64,000 nucleotides of DNA from Ruminococcus sp. (GTDB taxonomy: Bacteria > Bacillota > Clostridia > Oscillospirales > Ruminococcaceae), in assembly GCA_017626015.1 (NCBI GenBank), contig JAGAJO010000009.1, positions 124,001-188,000 of the forward strand, given 5' to 3'. Below the pieces are notes generated by a model. That model had not been told where the DNA came from. It worked only from the letters and a program-made list of their open reading frames with translations, and made no database searches. Position 1 is the stretch's first letter. Each line of letters starts with the position of its first letter. This document shows, piece by piece, positions 1 through 8,367 of the stretch. Made by a program: the position numbers and the translations under genes.

Positions 1-2177
1 ATTACAATATAGAGCAGCTTGTAAAAGCCGGAGCTGACAGGATCACGCTGGCGTTAGGCTACGGGGGCAGCAGGATAAAGGAGCTTTTTGAGGACGGAAC
101 CTTTCAGGGGGTTCCTGTGGATTTTTCCGGCTGCTCCGATGAGGGGACTGCGGCGGCGATAGCTTATGCAGCCGATCGAAATGAGAAAAATATCATTATT
201 GCAGAGGGGAACAGTCTTTTTATGGGAGATCTGACCGGGCTTGTAAAGCAGCATACAGACAGGAATGCAGTTTGTACTGCTCTGGTGACTGAAAATGCTG
301 TCGGCGGCTGTAAAAGGGTATGCAGTGACGAAAACGGCGAAATAACTGCGCTGACAGAAGATCCCTCGGCTGAAACGATCGGCTGCGAATTGTCACTTAC
401 AGGCGTTTATATGTTGGACACAGCGGTATTTTCACAGGTGAATTTCGGCGGGAGACGTGATTTTGTCTGTGATATCCTTCCGGAGCTTTCTGAGCTCGGC
501 GGAAGGCTTTACGCTTGCGAGTCGGATATTTATTGCGCAAAGATACTGACTCCATGCGGGTTTCTTGAAGCACAGCAGAATATTTTGTATTCCGGCGGCG
601 TAAGAATTATAAACAACACTTCCGATAATTTTAATGGCGTAACATTTATTCCTCCGGTATATATCGGCAGAAATGTTTCCGTACAACCGGGTTCGGTGAT
701 AGGTAAGGGAACTGTTCTGGATGACGGCGCAAGAATTGGTGCAAGATGCAGGCTTATCGGTTCGTATGCAGGCGTCAATTCGTCATTGTCAGACTTTTGC
801 GAGGCTGACGGAACGGTTATTTGCGGCGGAGCTTCGGCAGGACGGTATGTGAAATTCGGATTCCACTCTGTTGCCGGCAGCGGCTGTATTATAGAGGACG
901 AATGCGAGCTTGCGCACGGTGCGGCGATATGGTCGGGAACTTCTGTAAAAGGAGGGACAACGGTAAGGGACACCATTGACCGTGGGTCGGAGTCAAGGGT
1001 GTTGATCGACGATGACGGAATATTTACCTTGCCTCACATCTCGGGCTCGGCGGTATCGGCAGTGAGCTTTGCGCTTGCCTGCGGTTCGTCGCTTAAGCCG
1101 TGCAGCAGGGTCGTTGTTGGATGCAGCGATAAAGAGGGAGCTGCTCTTTATTTGCAGGAAGTAAAATGCGGACTCGCAAACACCGGCATCGATGTATTCG
1201 ATATAGGGGAAAGCACTCCTCAGCAGACGGCGTATGCTGTAAACTTTTTCAAAGCTGAAATAGGTATATACGCCGATCTTAATTCTCACTGTACCTTCAG
1301 GCTTATGTCCCGGGGGGGACTTCCGCTGGAGCGGAGATCTGAGCATACCATAGAGCAGATCTATCAGAACCGCCGTTTCAGAAGCTGTCCTCCGGATGGA
1401 TTCGGAAAAATTTACAGCGGAAATTCCGCAGTGTCTCTTTACGAAAGCTTTGTTAGATCACTCATGCCGCACAGATTGAAGGGCGTTAATCCTCAGATAA
1501 GAGCCTGTAGTAAAACAGCGGCGGGATCCGCCGACAGGATCTTCAGAGGCATAAACGATATAAACGGTGAAAGAATAACATTTCACATTTCAGCAGACGG
1601 TTCAAAATGTACGGCTTATTCTCAGGACTCGGGAAATATAGGAAGCGAAGCTATGCTTTGTCTTGGAATATTTGCGGCTTTCAGCAAAGGAATATCCGTG
1701 TCGGTGCCTTACTGCTTTCCGTCGTCCGCCGACAGGATAGCTGAAAATCTTTGCGGCAGACTTTACAGGTATTATAACTGTACCTGCGGTACGGAGGATT
1801 CTGAAGCAAGAAAAATAGCCGCAGGTGAGGATAATTCTTTTGTAAGGGACGGTCTGTGTCTGTGCGCAGCGGTTTGCAGCTATCTCAGCGAACGTAAGAT
1901 AAGTCTTAAAAAGGCGCTAGAGGATATCCCTACGATATTTTCTTCGCAGAGATTTGTTGTAAGTAACTGCGAGCCGCAGACGGTAATAAGAAAGCTTTGC
2001 GGAAGATCTTACGAAATAGGGGAGGGTGCAGAGCTTGAAAACGGAGTATCCAGAGCAATAGTAAGACCTATGAAAAACAGACAGGGTCTTATGATCTTTG
2101 CTGAAAGTATGCAGTGTGAGCAGGCATCTGCATTCTGCGACGAGATATGCGCAAGAATAAAAATGCTTGATAAGTAA
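1..2177 (+). CDS. Degenerate sugar-nucleotidyltransferase / phosphomutase fusion (5' end outside window)
   Basis: The frame is open from the first bases of the window, so the gene starts upstream. The layout is a nucleotidyltransferase domain, a left-handed beta-helix region of hexapeptide-like repeats (about bases 650-970), then a phosphohexomutase-like domain. This is the plan of mannose-1-phosphate guanylyltransferase/phosphomannomutase-type fusions. Key catalytic motifs are altered. The usual NGD metal site of the transferase reads EGNSLF. The mutase phosphoserine motif (SASHNP in active enzymes) reads YADLNSHC. The DGDGDR metal loop reads DGSKCT. The frame is nevertheless intact over more than 700 codons, so it is probably a conserved pseudoenzyme with a regulatory or scaffold role rather than a decaying gene. 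The substrate cannot be stated. Domain assignment is by motif reading only. Confidence 0.75.
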   Translation, partial: YNIEQLVKAGADRITLALGYGGSRIKELFEDGTFQGVPVDFSGCSDEGTAAAIAYAADRNEKNIIIAEGNSLFMGDLTGLVKQHTDRNAVCTALVTENAVGGCKRVCSDENGEITALTEDPSAETIGCELSLTGVYMLDTAVFSQVNFGGRRDFVCDILPELSELGGRLYACESDIYCAKILTPCGFLEAQQNILYSGGVRIINNTSDNFNGVTFIPPVYIGRNVSVQPGSVIGKGTVLDDGARIGARCRLIGSYAGVNSSLSDFCEADGTVICGGASAGRYVKFGFHSVAGSGCIIEDECELAHGAAIWSGTSVKGGTTVRDTIDRGSESRVLIDDDGIFTLPHISGSAVSAVSFALACGSSLKPCSRVVVGCSDKEGAALYLQEVKCGLANTGIDVFDIGESTPQQTAYAVNFFKAEIGIYADLNSHCTFRLMSRGGLPLERRSEHTIEQIYQNRRFRSCPPDGFGKIYSGNSAVSLYESFVRSLMPHRLKGVNPQIRACSKTAAGSADRIFRGINDINGERITFHISADGSKCTAYSQDSGNIGSEAMLCLGIFAAFSKGISVSVPYCFPSSADRIAENLCGRLYRYYNCTCGTEDSEARKIAAGEDNSFVRDGLCLCAAVCSYLSERKISLKKALEDIPTIFSSQRFVVSNCEPQTVIRKLCGRSYEIGEGAELENGVSRAIVRPMKNRQGLMIFAESMQCEQASAFCDEICARIKMLDK

Positions 2178-2239
2178 AATATGAACACACTTGGTACGAG
2201 CTGTTGACCGAAGGACAAAGCCTGTCTGCGGGCGCTGTT

Positions 2240-2274
2240 TTTGCCGTATGTCTGCTCTGGACGGCAAACTTTTA
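2240..2274 (+). terminator. Weak rho-independent terminator candidate
   Basis: Arms TTTGCCGT (2240-2247) and ACGGCAAA (2261-2268) can form an 8-bp stem with a 13-base loop, followed by a short T-containing tail. It lies downstream of the fusion gene. The tail is poor, so termination is uncertain. Confidence 0.4.
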
Positions 2275-2293
2275 TGCGATGCGTATTTTTCAC

Positions 2294-2322
2294 TTGACAA
2301 TCCGGTTAAAATGGAGTAAAAT
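2294..2322 (+). promoter_or_regulatory. SigA-type promoter for RNase J/gdpP region
   Basis: TTGACA (2294-2299), a 17-base spacer, and TAAAAT (2317-2322). A TATAAT overlaps at 2322-2327 but would give a 22-base spacer. The site gives a long leader before rnj. Confidence 0.7.
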
Positions 2323-2558
2323 ATAATCAGATGTTTTTGTTCGGATATTTTCACTACCTATACGGTATGTGATTCAAAGCACGGCTTTAACATACAAAAA
2401 AGTCATTCTACGGAGAAATGTAATTATCTCCAAACCGTGTATATATTTTTATCTAACGGAAAAATCGAATAATTATTAATGTCAGAAAGGAGAATTTGCT
2501 TCTGCCGTGTATTTGTGCTGTTTTTTCGCAGATATGCGGCGGAACATCTGTTTTATCT

Positions 2559-4445
2559 ATGGAAAATCAATTCAATAATTCAGCAAGAAACAATTCATCA
2601 AAACGCTATGTTGCAAAGTATCGTTCGGGAAAGGGGATCTCTGTGCTTCAGTCTGCCGGAGAGCTCGAAAGAATCAAGGAGCGCAGAGGTTCTGCGGTAA
2701 AAACAGGTAAGGCTCAGAACAGATCTGAAAGCAGAAGCTCGGTTCAGCGTGAAAACCGTGTCACAAGACAGAGAGAGCCTCAGAGGCGTACACCTGTAAA
2801 AATCATTCCGCTGGGAGGACTTAACGAGATAGGTAAGAATTTTACGGTTATCGAATGCTCCAACGATATGTTTATTATTGACTGCGGGCTGGCATTTCCT
2901 GACAGCGAAATGCTGGGAGTGGATATAGTAATACCGGATTACACCTATGTGGAAAAGAATATCGATAAGCTCAGAGGTATAGTGCTTACTCACGGTCATG
3001 AGGATCATATCGGCGGATTGCCATATTTTCTCAGGAAATTCAACGTGCCTGTTTACGGTACAAGACTTACTCTGGGACTTGTGGAGGGTAAGCTTAAAGA
3101 ACACGGCTTACTGGGAAGTGTCAAGCTTAATGTGGTTACACCCAGACAGACTGTCAAGCTCGGATGCATGGCAGTGGAATTTATAAGGGTAAACCACTCT
3201 ATCCCCGATGCTGTGGGTATGGCTATCCATACACCTGCGGGAGTGCTTATCCATACTGGAGATTTCAAGGTGGATTACACCCCTATCGAGGGCGGAATAA
3301 TCGATCTTCCGAGACTTGCCGAGCTGGGGAACAAGGGGGTCCTTGCCCTCATGTCAGACTCTACCAACTCCGAGCGTCCCGGATATACCATGAGCGAGCG
3401 AAAGGTCGGAGACAGTTTTGAAAAGCTGTTCAGCAAAGCCGGCGGAAGAAGAATAATAATAGCCACCTTTGCGTCCAACGTTCACCGTATACAGCAGATC
3501 ATCAACAATGCGGTAAATACTGGCAGAAAGGTTGCAGTGTCGGGCAGAAGCATGGTCAATGTTATCAGCGTCGGCATAGAGCTTGGCTATCTTAAGGTTC
3601 CGGACGGAGTGCTTATTGATATCGATATGATCTCCAGATATACTCCGGATCAGATCGTTCTGGTAACGACCGGCAGCCAGGGTGAGCCTATGTCGGCTCT
3701 GTCCAGAATGGCTATGAACGAGCATAAGAAGGTTTCTATAAATCCCAACGATTTTATAATTATTTCCGCAAACCCCATACCCGGCAACGAAAAGCTTGTT
3801 ACCAGAGTGGTCAACGAGCTTATGAAGCTGGGAGCAGAGGTCGTTTATGAAAAGATGTACGAGGTCCATGTTTCAGGACACGCCTGCCAGGAGGAGCAGA
3901 AGCTTATTATTTCCATAACCAAGCCCAAGTTCTTTATACCTGTACACGGAGAGTTCAAGCATCTCATGCGTCATAAGGAAACGGCGATGTCAGTGGGTAT
4001 CCCGGAGGAAAATATCATTATCGGCGGTATCGGAGATATCATCGAGACCGACGGTGTGGATATGAAGATAACGGGTCAGGCACCTGCCGGCAAGGTGCTT
4101 GTGGACGGACTCGGCGTTGGCGACGTCGGAGCTATCGTACTCAGGGACAGAAAGCGTCTGGCGGAGGACGGTCTTATAATTGCGGTAGCTACTATCGACA
4201 GAGAGGTCGGAGAGATACTTGCAGGACCGGATGTGGTCTCGAGAGGCTTTGTATATGTCCGTGAAAGTGAGGAGCTTATGAGCGGGGCAAAGGAACTGCT
4301 TAGTGAAACGCTTCAGAGCTGTCTTGACGGTAACGTCCATGAGTGGAACGCTATAAAGGGAAAAATGAAGGATAATCTTTCAGACTATATTTTCAGAAAG
4401 ACAAAGAGAAGTCCTATGATCCTTCCGATCATTATGGAAATATAA
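2559..4445 (+). CDS. rnj: Ribonuclease J
   Basis: Metallo-beta-lactamase/beta-CASP ribonuclease for mRNA decay and RNA maturation. It combines 5'-to-3' exonuclease and endonuclease activity in this family. The zinc motif THGHEDHIGG, the downstream DSTNSERPG and GSQGEPMSAL segments, the late VSGHA motif and the C-terminal domain are all visible. The N-terminus carries an extension of about 75 residues rich in Arg, Ser and Asn before KIIPLGGLNEIG, likely disordered and RNA-binding. The start is uncertain. ATG 2559 begins a plausible basic tail but has no well-spaced Shine-Dalgarno. TTG 2496 lies only 3 bases after AAAGGAG and would add 21 odd hydrophobic/Cys residues. The gene is followed by gdpP after 58 bases. 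Confidence 0.93.
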   Translation: MENQFNNSARNNSSKRYVAKYRSGKGISVLQSAGELERIKERRGSAVKTGKAQNRSESRSSVQRENRVTRQREPQRRTPVKIIPLGGLNEIGKNFTVIECSNDMFIIDCGLAFPDSEMLGVDIVIPDYTYVEKNIDKLRGIVLTHGHEDHIGGLPYFLRKFNVPVYGTRLTLGLVEGKLKEHGLLGSVKLNVVTPRQTVKLGCMAVEFIRVNHSIPDAVGMAIHTPAGVLIHTGDFKVDYTPIEGGIIDLPRLAELGNKGVLALMSDSTNSERPGYTMSERKVGDSFEKLFSKAGGRRIIIATFASNVHRIQQIINNAVNTGRKVAVSGRSMVNVISVGIELGYLKVPDGVLIDIDMISRYTPDQIVLVTTGSQGEPMSALSRMAMNEHKKVSINPNDFIIISANPIPGNEKLVTRVVNELMKLGAEVVYEKMYEVHVSGHACQEEQKLIISITKPKFFIPVHGEFKHLMRHKETAMSVGIPEENIIIGGIGDIIETDGVDMKITGQAPAGKVLVDGLGVGDVGAIVLRDRKRLAEDGLIIAVATIDREVGEILAGPDVVSRGFVYVRESEELMSGAKELLSETLQSCLDGNVHEWNAIKGKMKDNLSDYIFRKTKRSPMILPIIMEI

Positions 4446-4459
4446 AAAACGGAGAAAAA

Positions 4460-4507
4460 ATGAAGGCTGAACAAAAAACGGATACATCAAGGGGAACGGT
4501 TATATGA
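4460..4507 (+). CDS. Candidate 15-codon leader ORF overlapping the gdpP start
   Basis: ATG 4460 follows a GGAG and opens a frame of 15 codons (MKAEQKTDTSRGTVI). Its TGA stop overlaps the gdpP ATG as ATGA. This arrangement would allow translational coupling or attenuation of gdpP. There is no homology argument and the ORF could be chance. An independent AGGGGA Shine-Dalgarno for gdpP lies inside it. Confidence 0.25.
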   Translation: MKAEQKTDTSRGTVI

Positions 4508-6531
4508 AAAGCAATAACAGTTTTCAGGTACTTCTTTATCTGACAATAGCGGTTGTCGCACTGTCGTCTGTTATAGGTGCGCTTATGCTCCATTCCATGC
4601 CTGAGCGAAGCGACTCAGGCAGCGTGCTTATCCTTGTATCGTGTACTGGGATAATGCTGCTTCTTCTGGAAGCGTTTGTTTTCCGGAATCAGAATAAAAA
4701 GCAGATCGCAAGGACGGCGACGCAGATCTCCAATACCGAGCGTGATTCGCTGCTTCATTTCCCTGCGCCGTGTATTATTATAGATACGGATAATACCGTG
4801 GTTTGGTATAACAAGCTGTTTGAAAGACAGGTGTACAGCGAGGAGGAGGCATACGGTCTGCCCCTTACTGAATTTGTCAATATAGATATGGACGAGGCTT
4901 TTACCTCACGGGGCTGTCAGGTGTGCATTTCCAAAAGATATTATGTCGCAAAGGCTGTACATACCGATTCCGAAAACGAGCTTTCTATGGTTTATTTCAA
5001 CGATGTTACTGATTATACGGAGCTTCGCTATGACGCTTATCAGTCTCACAATTCGGTGATTATAATTGTAATAGATAATTTTTCCGATCTGATGTCCAAC
5101 AGCCGTGAAAGCGAGAAGGCTCACGTTGTGGTAGAGATCGAAAAGCTTATGGAGCGTTTTCTGGAGGGTACTACTGCGATCGCCAAAAAGGTATCCAACG
5201 ATAAGTTCTATGTTTTTATGGAGGAAAGGTATCTTTCCAAGAAGATCGAAAACCGTTTCAAGATCCTCCAGGAGGCAAGAGAGATCAGAGTCGGAGGACG
5301 AACCAACGTAACCCTTTCTATCGGAGTAGGCAGAGAAGGAAAGGGTCTGGAGGAATGTGAAAAGCTTGCCAAGCAGGCGCTGGAGCTGTGTCAGGGAAGA
5401 GGCGGAGACCAAGCTGCCGTAAGGGAGAACGGAGAGTTCAGATTTTTCGGCGGAGTGTCAAACGCCGCCGATAACAATAACAGGGTGAAGATAAGAATAT
5501 TTGCGGAGACTCTCCTGGAGATCATACGTCCGGGAAGTGTGGAAAGTCTCAGCAACTTCCGCACCGATGACGAGAACGTCCAGGGCTTCAGGCGTGTGCT
5601 TATTATGGGACACAGATTCGGAGATCTGGACAGCATAGGTTCTGCGACGGGACTTTGCTGCGCAATACGGAAGATCGTTCCCGAATGCTATGTTGTGGTA
5701 AATAAAGAGCAGAATCTTGCGGATACTCTGATAAAATATATCGAGGATCATGAGATCGCAAATTATTACATAACTCCTGAGGACGGTTATGACAGACTTG
5801 ACGGAGACACGCTGGTCATTGTGGTGGATACCCATAACCCGGCACTTGTTGAGTCAAAGGAGATAATTTCCTTTGCAAAAAATATAGTTGTGATAGATCA
5901 TCACAGAAGAATGGTCAACGGGATAGAGCCGCTTATCGCTTCATGTCTTGAACCCGGCGCTTCGTCGGCTTCCGAGCTTGTGACGGAGATCATTGAATAC
6001 TGGGGAGACAGGACTTCTATCAATGTTCATGCGGCGGAGGCTCTTATGGCAGGCATTATGCTTGATACAAAGAATTTTGTTATGAAAACAGGCGTTACGA
6101 CCTTCGAGACCGCAGCGTATCTGAAAAAATTGGGAGCGGATACCGTTGCAGTGAAGAAAATGTTTGCAAATTCTATTGAGACGTATCATGTAAAGTCTGC
6201 GATTATAAATTCGGCACACGTTTACAGAAAATGCGCTATTGCCTGTGCCGAGGGAACTTTTTCAAATATCAGGATCGCTTCGTCCCAGGCGGCTGACGAG
6301 CTTCTGGGAATTACGGGAGTCAATGCTTCCTTCGTTATGTATGAGCAGAATGGGACTGTGAATATTTCTGCCAGAAGTATGGGAGCCTGCAATGTTCAGG
6401 TCATTATGGAGGCTCTTGGCGGCGGCGGACATCTTACTATGGCTGCCGCACAGTTAAAAACGACAGTTCCTGCGGCCAGGGAAATGCTTAACGAGGCGAT
6501 CGATGACTATATAAGAAATAATACAAAATAG
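4504..6531 (+). CDS. gdpP: Cyclic-di-AMP phosphodiesterase GdpP
   Basis: Membrane-bound enzyme that hydrolyses c-di-AMP to pApA and so controls potassium and osmolyte balance and cell-wall stress responses. Two N-terminal membrane helices (about residues 8-30 and 39-60) are followed by a PAS domain (about 80-170), a degenerate GGDEF domain (about 175-305) lacking the GGDEF signature, and a DHH/DHHA1 module. Visible DHH motifs are MGHRFGDLDSIGS, VDTHNP and VIDHHRR, with GGGGH in DHHA1. At 675 aa it has the usual family length. The start is supported by AGGGGA eight bases upstream. It lies 17 bases ahead of rplI, the classical gdpP-rplI-dnaB order of Bacillota. Confidence 0.95.
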   Translation: MKSNNSFQVLLYLTIAVVALSSVIGALMLHSMPERSDSGSVLILVSCTGIMLLLLEAFVFRNQNKKQIARTATQISNTERDSLLHFPAPCIIIDTDNTVVWYNKLFERQVYSEEEAYGLPLTEFVNIDMDEAFTSRGCQVCISKRYYVAKAVHTDSENELSMVYFNDVTDYTELRYDAYQSHNSVIIIVIDNFSDLMSNSRESEKAHVVVEIEKLMERFLEGTTAIAKKVSNDKFYVFMEERYLSKKIENRFKILQEAREIRVGGRTNVTLSIGVGREGKGLEECEKLAKQALELCQGRGGDQAAVRENGEFRFFGGVSNAADNNNRVKIRIFAETLLEIIRPGSVESLSNFRTDDENVQGFRRVLIMGHRFGDLDSIGSATGLCCAIRKIVPECYVVVNKEQNLADTLIKYIEDHEIANYYITPEDGYDRLDGDTLVIVVDTHNPALVESKEIISFAKNIVVIDHHRRMVNGIEPLIASCLEPGASSASELVTEIIEYWGDRTSINVHAAEALMAGIMLDTKNFVMKTGVTTFETAAYLKKLGADTVAVKKMFANSIETYHVKSAIINSAHVYRKCAIACAEGTFSNIRIASSQAADELLGITGVNASFVMYEQNGTVNISARSMGACNVQVIMEALGGGGHLTMAAAQLKTTVPAAREMLNEAIDDYIRNNTK

Positions 6532-6547
6532 AAAGGCTGTGTTTTAA

Positions 6548-6994
6548 ATGAAGGTTATTTTACTTAAGGACGTTAAAGGCTCCGGAAAAGCAGGCGATAC
6601 TTTAAATGTAGCTGACGGATATGCAAGAAATTACCTGATAGCAAGAGGTCTTGCAGTAGAGGCAAATGCCAAGAATCTCAATGACCTTGCCGGAAAAAAG
6701 GCTTCGGCTCAGCACAAGATAGATGTTGAGACTGCGGACAATAAGCTGATCGCAGAGAAGATAGGCGGCAAGGAGATCGTTATCAAAGCAAAGGCAGGAC
6801 AGGGCGGAAAACTTTTCGGTGCGGTCACAGCGTCCGCAGTTGCCGATGCGCTCAAGGCGCAGTACGGCGTAAGCGTCGAGAAGAAAAAGATCAGCTTAAG
6901 CAGCGATATCAAGGCTTACGGCGATTTTACCGCTGCAGTTAAGCTTACCTACGGAGTTTCCTGCTCTATAAAGATCAAGGTGGTAGAAGAATAA
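6548..6994 (+). CDS. rplI: 50S ribosomal protein L9
   Basis: Large-subunit ribosomal protein L9, which binds 23S rRNA near the L1 stalk and helps maintain reading frame. The N-terminal signature [19 protein letters not shown] and the [13 protein letters not shown] segment are clear. A central helix is followed by a C-terminal domain with the Gly-rich GGKLFGAVT motif. The 148-aa length is normal. GAAAGG precedes the ATG. The dnaB start follows its stop after two bases. Confidence 0.97.
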   Translation: MKVILLKDVKGSGKAGDTLNVADGYARNYLIARGLAVEANAKNLNDLAGKKASAQHKIDVETADNKLIAEKIGGKEIVIKAKAGQGGKLFGAVTASAVADALKAQYGVSVEKKKISLSSDIKAYGDFTAAVKLTYGVSCSIKIKVVEE

Positions 6995-6996
6995 TC

Positions 6997-8367
6997 ATGC
7001 CAGGGATAGATAATTTTTCCGGCATCAGCGGATCAGCGCTGCTGGGGAGAGAGCTTCCGTATTCTCAGGAGGCGGAGGAAGCCGTTATAGGAGGAGTACT
7101 TCTGGACCCGGCGTGTATTCCCAAGGTGGTGGAGCTGCTTAAACCGGAGAGCTTTTACAGACCTCAGCATCAGCAGCTTTTTTCTATAATAATGAGAATG
7201 TTTTCCACCGGCAGCAGCGAGGATATCATAACGGTAGTAAATGAAGCCGTTAATATGGGTATTTTCGAGACCTCCTCAATGGCGAAAACCTACCTTACCG
7301 GATTAATGGAAAACGTTCCTTCGACTGCAAATATTTCCAGCTATTGCAAAATTATTTCCGATAAGGCGCAGATAAGAGCGCTTATAAATGCCGCAAATAA
7401 GATAATCGAAACTGCAAATGAAGGCTCTGCCGATCCGTCGGCAATGCTTGACAGTGCGGAGCAGATGATCTTTGATATCCGGCAGGGAAAAGACGTTGCC
7501 GGACTTACGAGAATAAGCGACGTCATTGTGGATACCTTTAAGCATCTGTCTGAAATTTCAGGTCCCGACGCTTCGGAGTATCTGGGGTCTCGCTCCGGCT
7601 TTTCTCAGCTGGATTCGATAACCAATGGTCTGAACAAAACCGACCTTATCGTGCTGGCTGCACGTCCTGCAATGGGAAAATCTGCTTTTGCGCTTAATAT
7701 TGCGGTCAACTGCTGTAAATCCACAAAGAAGGATGTAGTTATTTTTTCTCTTGAAATGGGTAAGGAGCAGCTTGTTTCCCGTATGCTTGCCTCCGAGGGA
7801 AAGGTAAACAATACGGTGCTGCGCTCCGGCGAAATGAAGGATGATGACTGGGATAAAGTCGCTGAGGCGGCAGACGTGCTTTCACAGCTGCCTATTTATC
7901 TTGACGACGGCGCAGGAATGACCGTTCCGCAGATGAAAGCAAAGCTCAGGCGAATGAGAAATCTGGGACTGGTGGTTATTGATTACATACAGCTCATGCA
8001 GTCTCCGAACAAGCATTCCAGCCGTGTTGCCGAGGTTTCGGAGATCACACGTCAGCTTAAGCTTATGGCTAAGGAACTGAACGTGCCGATCATTGCTCTT
8101 TCACAGCTTTCACGTAGCTCCGAAAAGCGTGAGGATAAGAGACCGATGCTGTCGGATCTGCGTGAATCAGGTTCTATCGAGCAGGACGCAGATATCATTA
8201 TGTTCCTGTACAGAGACGCATATTATGCCGATTCCAAGGAGGATCAGTCAGTAGCGGAGTGTATAGTTGCAAAAAATCGTCACGGTCAAACGGCTACAGT
8301 CAAGCTTAGCTGGATAGGCGAATATACATTATTCAGAGGAATGGAATTCAGAAAAGATGACAACTGA
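6997..8367 (+). CDS. dnaB: Replicative DNA helicase (DnaB family; DnaC in B. subtilis naming)
   Basis: Hexameric helicase that unwinds DNA at the replication fork. The N-terminal primase-interacting domain begins at LPYSQEAEEAVIGG. The RecA-like core has Walker A (ARPAMGKSAFALN), a Walker B-like VVIDYIQLM, the ALSQLSR segment and the DLRESGSIEQDAD motif typical of DnaB. The length of 456 aa is normal. It overlaps tilS by 11 bases. The helicase loader genes dnaD and the dnaC/dnaI-like gene lie elsewhere in this window (37.2-39.2 kb). Confidence 0.96.
   Translation: MPGIDNFSGISGSALLGRELPYSQEAEEAVIGGVLLDPACIPKVVELLKPESFYRPQHQQLFSIIMRMFSTGSSEDIITVVNEAVNMGIFETSSMAKTYLTGLMENVPSTANISSYCKIISDKAQIRALINAANKIIETANEGSADPSAMLDSAEQMIFDIRQGKDVAGLTRISDVIVDTFKHLSEISGPDASEYLGSRSGFSQLDSITNGLNKTDLIVLAARPAMGKSAFALNIAVNCCKSTKKDVVIFSLEMGKEQLVSRMLASEGKVNNTVLRSGEMKDDDWDKVAEAADVLSQLPIYLDDGAGMTVPQMKAKLRRMRNLGLVVIDYIQLMQSPNKHSSRVAEVSEITRQLKLMAKELNVPIIALSQLSRSSEKREDKRPMLSDLRESGSIEQDADIIMFLYRDAYYADSKEDQSVAECIVAKNRHGQTATVKLSWIGEYTLFRGMEFRKDDN

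Larger units (their letters stand above)
2178..2558 (+). other. Intergenic region and RNase J leader
   Basis: This stretch holds a weak terminator-like hairpin (2240-2274), a strong promoter (2294-2322) and a leader of roughly 165-230 bases before the RNase J start. A short hairpin (GGAGA/TCTCC arms, about 2411-2430) lies within the leader. No convincing separate gene is seen. Confidence 0.5.

Noticed and set aside
1-2177. Pseudogene call for the degenerate fusion protein
   Set aside because: No frameshift or internal stop occurs across more than 700 codons, which argues for a maintained protein rather than decay.
2479-2700. 73-aa ORF overlapping the RNase J start
   Set aside because: It lies in a different frame from the clearly coding RNase J N-terminus, has no ribosome site and has unnatural composition.
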